64,000 nt of DNA from Acidiferrobacterales bacterium (GTDB lineage Bacteria > Pseudomonadota > Gammaproteobacteria > Arenicellales > JAJDZL01), in the NCBI GenBank assembly GCA_028820695.1, contig JAPPIB010000020.1, positions 1 to 64,000 on the forward strand. Reading direction: 5' to 3'. This document shows, piece after piece, positions 25,272 to 34,878 of this stretch. Within the stretch, counting starts at the first letter, position 1, and every line of letters begins with the position of its first letter. The notes below the pieces were generated by a model. That model was given only the letters and a program-made list of their open reading frames with translations. It was not told the DNA's origin and did not search any database. Made by a program: the position numbers and the translations under genes.

Positions 25272-26327
25272 ATGTCGGCTCAAGACTCATCCGCTTCGCA
25301 ACCCAAGACCATAATCAAGTGTGAGTCTGTCTACAAAATATTTGGCAACAATGCCAAATCGATGCTTGAACAGTCCGATGGAAAAGTAGAAAGCGACAAG
25401 TTTCTCGAGGCCGGACTGATTGTCGGCGTCAATAACGTGTCTTTAGAGGTCTACAGCGGAGAGCTGGTGGTGATCATGGGACTGTCAGGGTCAGGAAAGT
25501 CGACGCTGCTGCGCTGTATTTCCCGCTTGACCGATGCGACCGCTGGGAAAATATTTATTGAAGGTCAGGACCTGCTGGCTCTTGGCCGCAAGCAGCTGAT
25601 TGAACTTCGCCGCAAAAAAATGGGCATGGTTTTTCAGTCGTTCGGTCTGCTTCCCCACAAGACGGTACTGGAGAATATAGCCTTCCCGCTCCAGGTCAAG
25701 GGAAGCAAAACCAGGGACAGTGTTGAACGAGCCTCTGAGATGATTCAGCTGGTTGGACTTCAGGGTCGGGAAAATTATTTTCCGAGAGAGCTTTCCGGCG
25801 GTCAGCAGCAACGAGTGGGTATCGCGCGTTCGCTCGCCGCAGAGCCTGACATCTGGTTTCTGGATGAACCGTTTTCCGCCTTGGACCCCCTCATCCGCAA
25901 GGAAATGCAGGATGAGTTTCTTCGATTGCAAAAGGTTTTGAGCAAAACGATCCTGTTTGTGACTCACGATATCGACGAGGCCCTGCGTCTTGCAGACCGA
26001 ATGGCGATCATGAAAGATGGCGTAGTTGAGCAACTCGACACGCCGGCGAATATTGTGCTGAGTCCGGCGACCGACTATGTACGCAGGTTTACAAAGGACG
26101 TGCCGCGGGAGAAAGTCCTTAAAGTCGATTCCGTTATGGACCCCGCAGACCCCTCAGAGAAGCTGAGCGAGCTTAGAGTTCCGCTTGGCACCATTATCGA
26201 AACTGTCGCCGAAGACATTCTTGGACAGGACAAACCTGTCGGAGTGGCCAACTCTGACGGTGATATAGTGGGGACACTTCATTCATCCCATGTACTGAAT
26301 GTCCTGTTCGGAGAACGGTCCGACTGA
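25272..26327 (+). CDS. Glycine betaine/proline-type ABC ATP-binding protein (ProV/OpuAA family)
   Basis: The 351-residue ATPase has the ProV N-terminal lead (KCESVYKIFGNNAKSML), Walker A MGLSGSGKST (near 73-82), Q-loop VFQSFGLLPHKTVLENIAFPL, signature LSGGQQQRVGIARSLA, Walker B WFLDEPFSALDPLI and the H-loop VTHDIDEALRLADR. The C-terminal part after about 270 is shorter than a full CBS-domain tandem, so osmosensing by CBS domains is doubtful. It is 150 bp downstream of the binding protein and 27 bp upstream of the permease. Confidence 0.93.
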   Translation: MSAQDSSASQPKTIIKCESVYKIFGNNAKSMLEQSDGKVESDKFLEAGLIVGVNNVSLEVYSGELVVIMGLSGSGKSTLLRCISRLTDATAGKIFIEGQDLLALGRKQLIELRRKKMGMVFQSFGLLPHKTVLENIAFPLQVKGSKTRDSVERASEMIQLVGLQGRENYFPRELSGGQQQRVGIARSLAAEPDIWFLDEPFSALDPLIRKEMQDEFLRLQKVLSKTILFVTHDIDEALRLADRMAIMKDGVVEQLDTPANIVLSPATDYVRRFTKDVPREKVLKVDSVMDPADPSEKLSELRVPLGTIIETVAEDILGQDKPVGVANSDGDIVGTLHSSHVLNVLFGERSD

Positions 26328-26354
26328 ACCCGCGCGGACCGGCTACACTGTGTG

Positions 26355-28418
26355 ATGGCAGCACGCTTTCAGAAACACCCCAGGCTCTATCAGTTCGGTC
26401 TTGTGCTGGCGGTGTTCTTTTTGCTTTGTTTTTCAATCTCTCCTGACGAATCCAATATTCTTTGGCGTCTGCCGCCGCTATTGAAAAGCATCCCGACGAT
26501 CATTAACGATGCTGTGAACCATCTGATGTTTGACTGGATGCCGGTTCAGGTGTACGACCCGGTTATCGAAGACTATGAAGAAAAGCCGCTCTTCAGGGAA
26601 TTTACGCGTTCTGTATCCAGTGGATTTCTGTTCGTCATCAACTTTCTGCGAGAAATCATTCTGGGCGGTAACAAAACAGTTGTTGTGTTCACCAGTTGGG
26701 ATTTCATCAACGAGAATCCGTGGGCGCGGCTGCCGGCCATTCCATGGATTGTGATCCTGGGCTGGGCCGTGATTCTGGCATACAGGCTGCAAGGGAAGGG
26801 ACTGGCTGTTCTAGCGGCACTGTGCACCGTGTACATCGCGCTGTTCGGACAGTGGAAGCCATCGATGGAAACGTTGTCATTTGTTTTGATCGCAGCACCA
26901 GTATCGGTCGTTCTCGGTATCGTTTTGGGTATCTGGGCCTATCGAAACCGGTTCATTGAAGCAGCGCTGAATCCGATTCTGAATGTCGCACAAACCATGC
27001 CGCACTACTCATACCTGGTTCCGGTCATCGTGCTTTTCGGTGTCGGAGATCACGCTGCGGCGATTGCAACCATCGTGTTTGCCACGCCGCCGATGGTTCG
27101 ACTGACTCTGCTGGGACTGAAAATGGTACCCGGTGATGTTGTTGATGCAGGCATGATGAGCGGTTGTAACGGGTGGCAACTGATGTTCCGGGTGCTGATT
27201 CCCACTGCAAGACGAGATATTCTGATCGGCGTCAACCAGGTGGTCATGCAATGCCTTGCGATGACCGTCATCGCTTCATTTATCGGCGCCCAGGGTCTGG
27301 GATCCAATCTTATGATTGCACTGAACTCGCTGAAGGTCGGTACCGGTATCGAAATCGGGATTTGCATCGTCGTAATCGCGGTGGTGCTGGACAAAATGTC
27401 ACTGGCTTGGGCGAATAAGCAGACGGACTACTTTGCCAACCTGTCTTTTGTGCGGCGACACAAGTATTCGCTGGCCGCCGCCGCAGTCTTTGTTGCCGGC
27501 TGCCTGCTGGCATACCTGGGCAGTTTGATTTTTAAGGACGGGTTCAATTATTTGTATATCGTTCCGCACAACAAGGGGATTACCACCGCACCCTACTGGC
27601 AATCTGCTGTGGACTGGACTTGGGATACATTCTTTTTCACGCTGAAGGGATTCAATGAGTTCTTGATCACGAAAGTGCTGGTGCCCATGAAAAACACCTA
27701 CCTTGCCATGCCCGTTGCGGCAACGTTCGTGCTCATGATGGGGGTGGGTTACATTCTGGCGGGCATACGCTCAGCGCTCATCATTGGCGGATTCTTGCTG
27801 TTCATTGCCTTGTCGGAATACTGGGACAGGGCCTTGATTACTGCCTACATCACCTCTTTTGTAGTGATTGTTTCGGTTGTTCTTGGTGTGAGTCTAGGAT
27901 CGGTCTGTGCACAGAGTAATCGCGCCAGCAGGTTCATTCTGCTGATTTGCGACTTCCTTCAGACCTTTCCGTCATTCATCTATCTGATACCGGTGATTAT
28001 GCTTTTCGGCATCACCGACACCTCGGTCATCATTGCCGCAATAGTCTATGCGACCGTTCCAGCTACGCGCTATACGGTCGAAGGTCTAAGAAGCGTCCCG
28101 TCCGTACTGCATGATGCAGGCTCCATGATGGGTGTATCGCGTTTGCAAAGGTGGATATCCATCGAGCTGCCCCTTGCATTTCCGCACATTATGCTGGGTG
28201 TGAATCAGACCGTGATATTTGCTTTATTCATGGTCATCATTGGTGCCTTTATCGGCACCACCGACCTCGGACAACTCATCCTCAAGGCCATTTCCGATCC
28301 GCGGGGCACGGGGATCGGACTGACGCTGGGACTTTGTGTTGCCTTTATTGGACTTGCTGTTGATCAGATCATCCGTACCTGGGCAAACGAACGCAAAAAA
28401 GCACTCGATTTAAAGTAG
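26355..28418 (+). CDS. Double-length ABC permease (two fused ProW-type domains)
   Basis: At 687 residues this is about twice a normal ProW/OpuAB permease. It has two membrane domains in tandem, each with its own coupling-loop sequence: VVDAGMMSGCNGWQLMFRVLIPTA (about 260-285) and VLHDAGSMMGVSRLQRWISIELP (about 580-605). Each domain repeats the motif PxxxYLxPVIxLFG (MPHYSYLVPVIVLFG and FPSFIYLIPVIMLFG). The fusion would supply both membrane halves of the importer as one chain. A poorly conserved linker with extra helices (about 370-470) joins them. ATG 26355 is used; GTG 26352 directly precedes it. It belongs to the preceding binding protein and ATPase. Confidence 0.9.
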   Translation: MAARFQKHPRLYQFGLVLAVFFLLCFSISPDESNILWRLPPLLKSIPTIINDAVNHLMFDWMPVQVYDPVIEDYEEKPLFREFTRSVSSGFLFVINFLREIILGGNKTVVVFTSWDFINENPWARLPAIPWIVILGWAVILAYRLQGKGLAVLAALCTVYIALFGQWKPSMETLSFVLIAAPVSVVLGIVLGIWAYRNRFIEAALNPILNVAQTMPHYSYLVPVIVLFGVGDHAAAIATIVFATPPMVRLTLLGLKMVPGDVVDAGMMSGCNGWQLMFRVLIPTARRDILIGVNQVVMQCLAMTVIASFIGAQGLGSNLMIALNSLKVGTGIEIGICIVVIAVVLDKMSLAWANKQTDYFANLSFVRRHKYSLAAAAVFVAGCLLAYLGSLIFKDGFNYLYIVPHNKGITTAPYWQSAVDWTWDTFFFTLKGFNEFLITKVLVPMKNTYLAMPVAATFVLMMGVGYILAGIRSALIIGGFLLFIALSEYWDRALITAYITSFVVIVSVVLGVSLGSVCAQSNRASRFILLICDFLQTFPSFIYLIPVIMLFGITDTSVIIAAIVYATVPATRYTVEGLRSVPSVLHDAGSMMGVSRLQRWISIELPLAFPHIMLGVNQTVIFALFMVIIGAFIGTTDLGQLILKAISDPRGTGIGLTLGLCVAFIGLAVDQIIRTWANERKKALDLK

Positions 28419-28972
28419 AGGGACTGCACAAAGACTACACGACGGCAACCGTGGATTTACGCGGTTATCGCCACTGCACAGGGGACAATCACGCCTGGAA
28501 TCACCATCATCTCATCGGTCGGCCTGTCAGGTTCGTATTTCGCCATCCGATGCAAGTCAAACACCCGCCACGCAGCAATCGCACCAAACGCCGGGCACTT
28601 GAGCAGGTCTTCGGCATCATCAAACTGGCGTTTCTCAATCTGACAGCCGATCTTCAAGGCATCAAAAATACCCCTCTATCCCCCAGCGCACCTCATACCA
28701 CTGGCAAATGCACACCACATTGTCACCGCGCCCGCCTCACCCTCGGTGCACAGAAAAACCAATGCCGAACAAAACCTGTCACTGGTGAAACATTCCGCTT
28801 CACTTTCGATCGCACCCGTGTGAAACGATGAAAGGCTCAAAAAAAGAAAATTGATATATATTTGTACCCGAAATAGATTGAAGATAGAAATACAGGGTTC
28901 GCCTACCGCGGTTTTCTTGGCATCCTCAAACCGACCGCATATTTTTCACTTGATGGGCAAGCGTTATGTTGT
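28419..28972. other. Gene-free region with IS4-family debris
   Basis: About 550 bases without an intact gene. It holds a degraded transposase fragment on the minus strand (listed separately) and an AT-rich tail. The open frame on the plus strand here is only the complement of that fragment. Confidence 0.6.
28457..28706 (-). pseudogene. Frameshifted C-terminal fragment of an IS4-family transposase
   Basis: Read on the minus strand the sequence gives WYEVRWGIEGYF, then, after removing one T, DALKIGCQIEKRQFDDAEDL and AFGAIAAWRVFDLHRMA. This contains the IS4 YREK signature (Y-x2-R-x3-E-x6-K) with the following EKRQ/AAWR segments typical of Tn5-like enzymes. One frameshift and absence of the N-terminal two thirds mark it as dead. 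No inverted repeats of an intact element were seen. Confidence 0.65.
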
Positions 28973-30199
28973 ATGGATCTTACGTCATCACGGATGGACA
29001 GATTGATGGTATTTGACACTCAATTGGCTCGACGGGATACACCCGGTTGTTTAGGTGTGGTGCACTTGCACCATTCCGGTTCAGCGATGATGCCGATACC
29101 GGTGATTGACGCATTTCGAGGCCATATTGAGCTCGAAACAATTCGCGGCGGTTATGAAGCTGAAGAAGAGGCCAAGGAAAAACTGAACGCAGTCTACTCC
29201 TCCATCGGCAGCATGATCAACTGTTCGTCCAACGAAATTGCCTTGACCGAAAGCGCAACAGTCGCATGGAACGCCGTGTTTTACGGCATCGCCCAGACAT
29301 TGAAACCGGGTGATCGCATTCTCACGTCCAAGTCTGAGTACGTCTCGAACATGATTGCCTACTTTCAGGTCGCTGAGCGGACCGGTGCGCAAGTTGAGGT
29401 TGTGCCGGATGACGACACCGGTCAGTTGGATGTTCGGGCACTTGAATCCATGATCAATAACCGCGTCAGATTGATTTCGGTAACGCATGTTCCGACTCAT
29501 AACGGGCTCGTCAATCCGATCAATGACATTGGTCAGGTCGCGAGTGACTACAACATTCCCTATATTGTTGATGCATGCCAGTCGGCCGGGCAGATGCCAC
29601 TGGATGTGACACAGATTGGCTGCGACGCGTTGTCAGCTACTGGCAGGAAATTCCTGAGGGCACCGCGGGGAACAGGATTTCTCTATGTGCGCGAGCAGAT
29701 GCTTGAAAGGTTTCCGCCGGTCACACTGGACCTGCACGCGGCAACCTGGACCGGCCCGCAGACCTACGAGTTGCAAGCCGGCGCGAGACGTTACGAAATG
29801 TTCGAGTCCAACATTGCCGCGCGGATCGGGCTCGGAGCGGCAGTTGACTACGCCATGTCCTGGGGATTGGCTGATATCTATTCGCGAATTCGCTTTCTTG
29901 CGGACCGCTTACGCGAGCAACTGGGACTGATCGAGCGCGTAACACTGCGCGATAAGGGTAAGGAAAAGTGCGGCATCGTCACTTTCACACTCGACGGTAT
30001 CAATGCTGAGGAGTTTCAACAGCTGATGCGAAAGAAAAATATCAATGTCGGTGTTTCCAAAAGAAACTGTGCCCTGACAGATTTGGAAGAGTGGGGCTTG
30101 GATTCATTAATTCGCAGCCCGGTGCACTACTACAACTCAGATGATGAGATTGAGTTTTTTGTCAATGAGGTGAAGAAACTGGCTGAGTCGCTCAGCTGA
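28973..30199 (+). CDS. Class V aminotransferase-fold PLP enzyme
   Basis: A 408-residue PLP-dependent enzyme of the class V (cysteine desulfurase/isopenicillin-epimerase-like) fold. The cofactor lysine is Lys226 in SATGRKFLRAPRGTGFL, and the pyridine-binding Asp200 is in VDACQSAGQ. The GRKFLRxPRGTGFL pattern is typical of lyase/epimerase-type members rather than of IscS or SufS, and the desulfurase catalytic Cys loop is not obvious. Reaction unknown. It sits beside the glycine-betaine importer and dimethylglycine dehydrogenase, so action on an N- or S-containing osmolyte product is possible. Other in-frame ATGs (28994 and later) are alternative starts. Confidence 0.85.
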   Translation: MDLTSSRMDRLMVFDTQLARRDTPGCLGVVHLHHSGSAMMPIPVIDAFRGHIELETIRGGYEAEEEAKEKLNAVYSSIGSMINCSSNEIALTESATVAWNAVFYGIAQTLKPGDRILTSKSEYVSNMIAYFQVAERTGAQVEVVPDDDTGQLDVRALESMINNRVRLISVTHVPTHNGLVNPINDIGQVASDYNIPYIVDACQSAGQMPLDVTQIGCDALSATGRKFLRAPRGTGFLYVREQMLERFPPVTLDLHAATWTGPQTYELQAGARRYEMFESNIAARIGLGAAVDYAMSWGLADIYSRIRFLADRLREQLGLIERVTLRDKGKEKCGIVTFTLDGINAEEFQQLMRKKNINVGVSKRNCALTDLEEWGLDSLIRSPVHYYNSDDEIEFFVNEVKKLAESLS

Positions 30200-31025
30200 C
30201 GGGCAAGCTTGCGGCAGTATTCGCACTTTCCCAGGTCAGCATCGCTCGCTTGCGGCTGGTCCCCCATCGGTATCCACCGATACCACCACCTTTCTGAAGT
30301 ACCCGGTGACAGGGAATGACGTAGGAGATGGCGTTTCGGCCGACCGCTGAAGCCACTGCCCGAACCGCATTCGGCCGCTCAACCCTGCTTGCGAGCCGGC
30401 TGTAGGACACAATCTCCCCGGGAGCAATTTCGAGCAGCGCCTTCCACACCCGAATCTGCAGGTTGGTGCCCTTGAGGTGCAACATGATCGATTTGTCTGT
30501 TTCGTCGGTTTCGAATATCCGACTGATCAGTTCGGCTGTCTTTGCCGGATTCATGACAAGGTCCGCTGCTGCCCACTGGCTGCCCAGCGCGACCAGTCCC
30601 TCTTCGCTGTCGTGGAAACTCATCCAGCATAACCCTTTGTCAGTTGCTCCCGCCAGGCAGGTTCCGAACGGTGTAGGATGCCAGCCATACTCGATTGTCA
30701 GCGAATCGCCGCAGTCACGATACTCCTTCGGCGTCATCGCATAGACATTCACCATAAGGTCATGTAATCGACTGGGGTTCGACAGACCGGTGTCCGAGAT
30801 GACATCCATCATATCGGATTGGTCGCGAAGGAGCTGACCGCTCAACTGTGCAGTCAGATATTGGACAAACCTTTTCGGTGAGATGCCGGCCCAGCGCCTG
30901 AAGAGCCGCTGAAAATGGTAATCACTCAGTCCGACATGCGCTGCGACTTCAGAAAGTGCCGGTTGATGGACATAGCTCGTCTCCAGGTACCGTATGGCCC
31001 GTTCGATTCTTTGGTAATCATTCAT
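30192..31025 (-). CDS. AraC-family regulator fused to O6-methylguanine-DNA methyltransferase (Ada-like)
   Basis: The 277-residue protein joins an AraC-type DNA-binding domain (about 1-105, with LSEVAAHVGLSDYHFQRLFRRWAGISPKRF) to a methyltransferase domain (about 115-265) whose acceptor is Cys239 in VIPCHRVLQ. Unlike E. coli Ada it lacks the N-terminal zinc domain with the phosphotriester-repair cysteine, so it should repair O6-methylguanine and may act as a regulator without that switch. ATG 31025 is used; ATG 31055 and TTG 31061 are alternatives. It overlaps the class V aminotransferase end by 8 bp. Confidence 0.92.
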   Translation of the reverse strand: MNDYQRIERAIRYLETSYVHQPALSEVAAHVGLSDYHFQRLFRRWAGISPKRFVQYLTAQLSGQLLRDQSDMMDVISDTGLSNPSRLHDLMVNVYAMTPKEYRDCGDSLTIEYGWHPTPFGTCLAGATDKGLCWMSFHDSEEGLVALGSQWAAADLVMNPAKTAELISRIFETDETDKSIMLHLKGTNLQIRVWKALLEIAPGEIVSYSRLASRVERPNAVRAVASAVGRNAISYVIPCHRVLQKGGGIGGYRWGTSRKRAMLTWESANTAASLPVS

Positions 31026-31101
31026 CTGATTATGACCGTAATTCAAGTGATTCATTACCAACCATTTTCGGAAAATTGCGACTGCCTTGCAATCCGATTC
31101 T

Positions 31102-31110
31102 TGCTATAAA
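31102..31110 (+). promoter_or_regulatory. Extended -10 promoter of the dimethylglycine dehydrogenase-like gene
   Basis: TGCTATAAA is a near-consensus extended -10 element 52 bp ahead of the chosen start. If used, transcription begins near 31117, which rules out the upstream in-frame starts for the gene. Confidence 0.45.
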
Positions 31111-31161
31111 ATGTCGTTTCGTTCATCTGTCAACTACAAGTCAATCAATATTTCAGCTGAA

Positions 31162-33609
31162 ATGGATTCAGGTCTGCCTGCAAAAGCGCGTGTAGTCATT
31201 ATCGGTGGCGGCTGTGTCGGCACCAGCACCCTATACCATCTTGCAAAAATGGGATGGGAAGATATCGTACTGCTTGAACGCAGGGAATTGGGTTGCGGAA
31301 CAACATGGCATGCCGCGGGACTGGTCGGCCAATTGCGATCGAGCTACAACCTTACGCGGCTCGCGCAGTATACCACCGAACTTTTCGCCAATCTCGAAGA
31401 GGAAACCGGGCAGCCAACGGGATACCGCGTCAACGGTTCGATCGCGGTCGCTCCTCATGATCAGCGCTTTGAGGAGCTCAAGCGTTCAGTCTCCATGGCT
31501 CGTGCGTACGGTATCAAAGCCGATGTCATCACACCTTCGCAAGCCAAGGATCTTTATCCGGCACTGCATATCGACGACCTGGTCGGCGCGGTCTTTATCC
31601 CCAAAGACGGTCAGATTAACCCCTTGGATCTGGTTCAGGCCTATGCGAAAGGAGCGAGAATGCATGGTGCGATGATTCGTGAGAATGTCAAGGTGACAGA
31701 CATCATTGTTGAGAACGGTGCGGTGTGTGGCGTTCAGACCGATCAGGGCGACATATCGGCACCAGTCGTTGTCAACTGTGCAGGCATGTGGGCGAGAGAG
31801 ATTGGATTGATGTGCGGTGTGGAAGTTCCATTGCATGCTGCCGAGCATTTCTATGTCGTAACCGAGCCGATCAGCGACTTGCCATCGAATTTGCCGGTCT
31901 TGCGCGATCCAACGGGTTACACATACTACAAGGAAGATGCGGGAAAGCTGCTCATAGGCGCATTCGAGCCGAATGCGAAGCCATGGGGAATGGATGGCAT
32001 ACCTGAGGATTTCTGTTTTGATCAGTTGCCGGAGGACTGGGATCATTTCCAGGACGCGCTGAACAACGCGTTGCACCGCGTACCCATTCTGGGCAGTGCC
32101 GGTATTCATACCTTTTTCTGCGGGCCGGAGAGTTTTACCCCGGACAACCGATACTATCTGGGTGAGGTGTCGACGGTGAAAGGTTTTTTTGTGGCCGCGG
32201 GGTTCAATTCAATTGGAATTCAGTCATCCGGCGGCGCGGGCAAGGTCATATCCGAATGGATCGCACACGGACACCCATTGAACGACTACTGGGACGTGGA
32301 TATCCGCAGAATCGCGCCGATGCAGAATAACAGCCGCTATCTTCACGATCGGATTTCGGAAACATTAGGACTTCTCTATGCCATGCACTGGCCATTTCGG
32401 CAACCTGAAACCTCTCGGAACGTCCGCAAATCGCCGTTGCACGACCGTCTGGCCGAACGAGGCGCATGCTTTGGTGAGACATACGGCTGGGAACGCCCTG
32501 ACTGGTATGCGCCCGGCGAGCGCAATCCTCAATACGAATACTCCTACGGACGTCAGAACTGGTTCGAGAATGTGCGTGCGGAGCACGAAGCGGTACGAAG
32601 CAACGTCGGTATATTCGATCAGACTTCGTTCGCCAAATTCATGGTTGAAGGTCGCGATGCCGAGACATTTCTGAATCGGATCTGCGCCAACAATGTTGCA
32701 GTCGAGCCGGGCCGGGTTGTGTATACGCAGTGGTTAAATGAGCGCGGTGGTATCGAGGCGGACCTCACAGTCACACGGCTGTCAGAACGCCGTTATCTGG
32801 TGGTCACCGGCGCCGCGGTCCAGCAACGCGATCTGAGCTGGCTGCAACGACATGTATCGGATGACATGCATGTTGTGGTCACTGACGTGACATCCGGATA
32901 TTCAGTATTGTCGATCATGGGGCCGAATTCGCGTAATCTGCTTTCGAAGGTGACGACAGCCGATCTTTCGAATGAGGCGTTTCCATTTCTTTCGTCAAGG
33001 GAAATTGAACTCGGTATGACATTTGGGCGGGCCTCCCGAATCACCTACGTCGGGGAGCTTGGATGGGAGTTATACATCCCCACTGACTTCGTACAGCATG
33101 TCTATGACGAGATTGTCGCCGCTGGAGAGGAGTTTTCGCTGGTTCACTGTGGTTACCTTTCATTGAATTCATTGCGGATCGAAAAGGCCTACCGTCACTT
33201 CGGTCACGACATTGCTGATGAGGACAATCCGATTGAGGCGGGACTCGGATTCGCTGTGGCGTGGGACAAGGACGGCGGATTCATCGGTAAGGATGCCCTT
33301 GAACCGATGCGAGGTAAGTTGCCGAATCGGCGATTGGTTCAATTTCTGTTCGAGGATCCGGAACCGTTGATCTACCACGAGGAACCGATCTATCGTGACG
33401 GCGAGATAGTCGGGCGTGTGACTTCCGGCATGTATGGCTATGCGCTGGGGGCTTGCGTGGGGCTTGGCTACGTCGGATGTGAGCAGGGCGTCAGTGCGGA
33501 CTTCGTCAACAGTGGAAGTTACGAGATTGAGGTGGCGGGAGAACGATTTCCTGTTACGGCGTCCCTTAGACCGATGTACGATTCCCGCTCGGAACGGCCC
33601 AAGGCCTGA
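31162..33609 (+). CDS. FAD-dependent dimethylglycine/sarcosine dehydrogenase-like protein
   Basis: An 815-residue two-part enzyme that oxidatively demethylates N-methylated glycines and hands the one-carbon unit to tetrahydrofolate. The N-terminal DAO-type FAD domain has VVIIGGGCVGTSTLYHL and GCGTTWHAAGLVG, whose His matches the covalent FAD site of sarcosine/dimethylglycine dehydrogenases. The C-terminal half (about 400-815) is a GcvT-like folate-binding domain with VRSNVGIFDQTSFAKFMVEG and YVGELGWELYIP. It fits next to a betaine-type importer. Dimethylglycine versus sarcosine specificity cannot be decided by reading. The start at 31162 precedes the FAD motif closely; 31111 and 31087 are alternatives. 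Confidence 0.9.
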   Translation: MDSGLPAKARVVIIGGGCVGTSTLYHLAKMGWEDIVLLERRELGCGTTWHAAGLVGQLRSSYNLTRLAQYTTELFANLEEETGQPTGYRVNGSIAVAPHDQRFEELKRSVSMARAYGIKADVITPSQAKDLYPALHIDDLVGAVFIPKDGQINPLDLVQAYAKGARMHGAMIRENVKVTDIIVENGAVCGVQTDQGDISAPVVVNCAGMWAREIGLMCGVEVPLHAAEHFYVVTEPISDLPSNLPVLRDPTGYTYYKEDAGKLLIGAFEPNAKPWGMDGIPEDFCFDQLPEDWDHFQDALNNALHRVPILGSAGIHTFFCGPESFTPDNRYYLGEVSTVKGFFVAAGFNSIGIQSSGGAGKVISEWIAHGHPLNDYWDVDIRRIAPMQNNSRYLHDRISETLGLLYAMHWPFRQPETSRNVRKSPLHDRLAERGACFGETYGWERPDWYAPGERNPQYEYSYGRQNWFENVRAEHEAVRSNVGIFDQTSFAKFMVEGRDAETFLNRICANNVAVEPGRVVYTQWLNERGGIEADLTVTRLSERRYLVVTGAAVQQRDLSWLQRHVSDDMHVVVTDVTSGYSVLSIMGPNSRNLLSKVTTADLSNEAFPFLSSREIELGMTFGRASRITYVGELGWELYIPTDFVQHVYDEIVAAGEEFSLVHCGYLSLNSLRIEKAYRHFGHDIADEDNPIEAGLGFAVAWDKDGGFIGKDALEPMRGKLPNRRLVQFLFEDPEPLIYHEEPIYRDGEIVGRVTSGMYGYALGACVGLGYVGCEQGVSADFVNSGSYEIEVAGERFPVTASLRPMYDSRSERPKA

Positions 33610-33653
33610 AATCCGAAGTCGAGTCCGGCAAAACCCATCATCCGGAGCATTCC

Positions 33654-34403
33654 GTGAGCGAGGAACTGTTTCAGACTTTTCCGTATCTGCGAGAGTGCAA
33701 GGCTGTTGTCCAGACAGTCGATGCGGACGCCGGAAGTTTCACCGTCAATCGCACTGTTTTTTATCCTACCGGCGGTGGACAGCCCGGTGACATCGGTGTT
33801 TATTTTGACAGCAGTGATCGGGAATACCCGATTACAGATACTCAGCGCAATCGCGCGACCGGAGACATCGATCACTTTATCGAAGACCTGGCCCAACTGC
33901 CGCAGGTCGGTGACACCATCTATCTGGAAATCGATTGGGAGCGCCGCCATCGGCTGATGCGCATGCACAGCTGCCTTCATCTTTTATGCGCGGTGATATC
34001 GGGGAAGGTAACTGGTGCGCAGGTGTATGATGGCCGCGGCCGCGTAGACTTTGATACCTCGGAAACCTATGACAAGAATCAGCTTTCCACCAGCCTGAAT
34101 CTTCTCATTGAACAGAACGCACAATGCCAAAGCCTGAGTTATTCAACTGCTGAACTCAGTGCTAATCCGGAATTGGTCGACAGTCTTTCGGTGCCAGTTC
34201 CGCCGATTGAGGGATCGGTCAGATTGGTTCACTTCGACGGAATCGACATCCAGCCGTGCGGCGGGACACATGTTGCGAATACCGAGGAAATCGGGCATGT
34301 GAAGGTGGTGAAGATTGAAAGCAAGGGTCGACACAATCGACGAATTTCCGTGGTGCTGGATGATCGGAATTCGTCATCAGAATACGACAGTTCAGACAAT
34401 TGA
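33654..34403 (+). CDS. Alanyl-tRNA editing protein AlaX-type
   Basis: Free-standing editing proteins of the AlaX family deacylate Ser- or Gly-tRNA(Ala). The 249-residue protein has an N-terminal beta domain with FYPTGGGQPGD (37-46), and the zinc site HSCLH (His105, His109) plus CGGTH (Cys202, His206). Its size matches AlaX-L/M types with the extra N-terminal domain and no C-terminal dimerisation arm. The GTG start at 33654 lies 44 bp after the dehydrogenase. A real link to methylated-amine metabolism is not obvious. Confidence 0.92.
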   Translation: MSEELFQTFPYLRECKAVVQTVDADAGSFTVNRTVFYPTGGGQPGDIGVYFDSSDREYPITDTQRNRATGDIDHFIEDLAQLPQVGDTIYLEIDWERRHRLMRMHSCLHLLCAVISGKVTGAQVYDGRGRVDFDTSETYDKNQLSTSLNLLIEQNAQCQSLSYSTAELSANPELVDSLSVPVPPIEGSVRLVHFDGIDIQPCGGTHVANTEEIGHVKVVKIESKGRHNRRISVVLDDRNSSSEYDSSDN

Positions 34404-34878
34404 CAGGTCCGAATGGAGGATGCCGTGCATCAGGGGATTATGAACTTGGCTTGCCCATTGGAATAATTCTCTAAAATCCCTGATCCGCAGATAGAGACTG
34501 CCAGTATCTCCCCGAGGTCAAAAAGTCATCGAATGTCCTTCAGCTTGCTTTCTGATATGTCAGCTCTCAGGTTGTACCACCACACAATCTGCTCATCGCT
34601 CACCACCCATCTATTGTGCACCATCAGACAAAACGCCCCCCTGCCTGTGTTCCATCGCATGCGGTGTGCGGGTCTCAAATTCGGTTTCCGAAACACTGCC
34701 ATCCTCATCAACCAGTGCCTGCCAGCCGTCATCGGGTATCTGTATTTGGGGGAACCAAGGTTTCGTTGTGGCATGCGTGTAGCCCCGTTTTCTTTTGTAT
34801 GCTGGGGTAAAGCGAATTTGCGATTTTGGATCACCGGCGAGAAACTACTGGTCAATACACCGACTTGATACCCCGGAT
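34404..34878. other. Gene-free region with transposase debris
   Basis: About 475 bases between the AlaX gene and the antiporter hold no intact gene. A degraded transposase-like segment is listed separately. Confidence 0.55.
34526..34855 (-). pseudogene. Transposase-like remnant, possibly IS1380-type
   Basis: The minus strand encodes 109 residues ending RWVVSDEQIVWWYNLRADISESKLKDIR, a pattern like the IS1380 catalytic C-terminal half (x-E-x-x-x-x-W/Y-x-x-R-x-x-x-E-x-x-I/K-K). The continuing frame is broken by stop codons soon after, and the N-terminal domain is missing. Family assignment is by pattern only. Confidence 0.3.
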
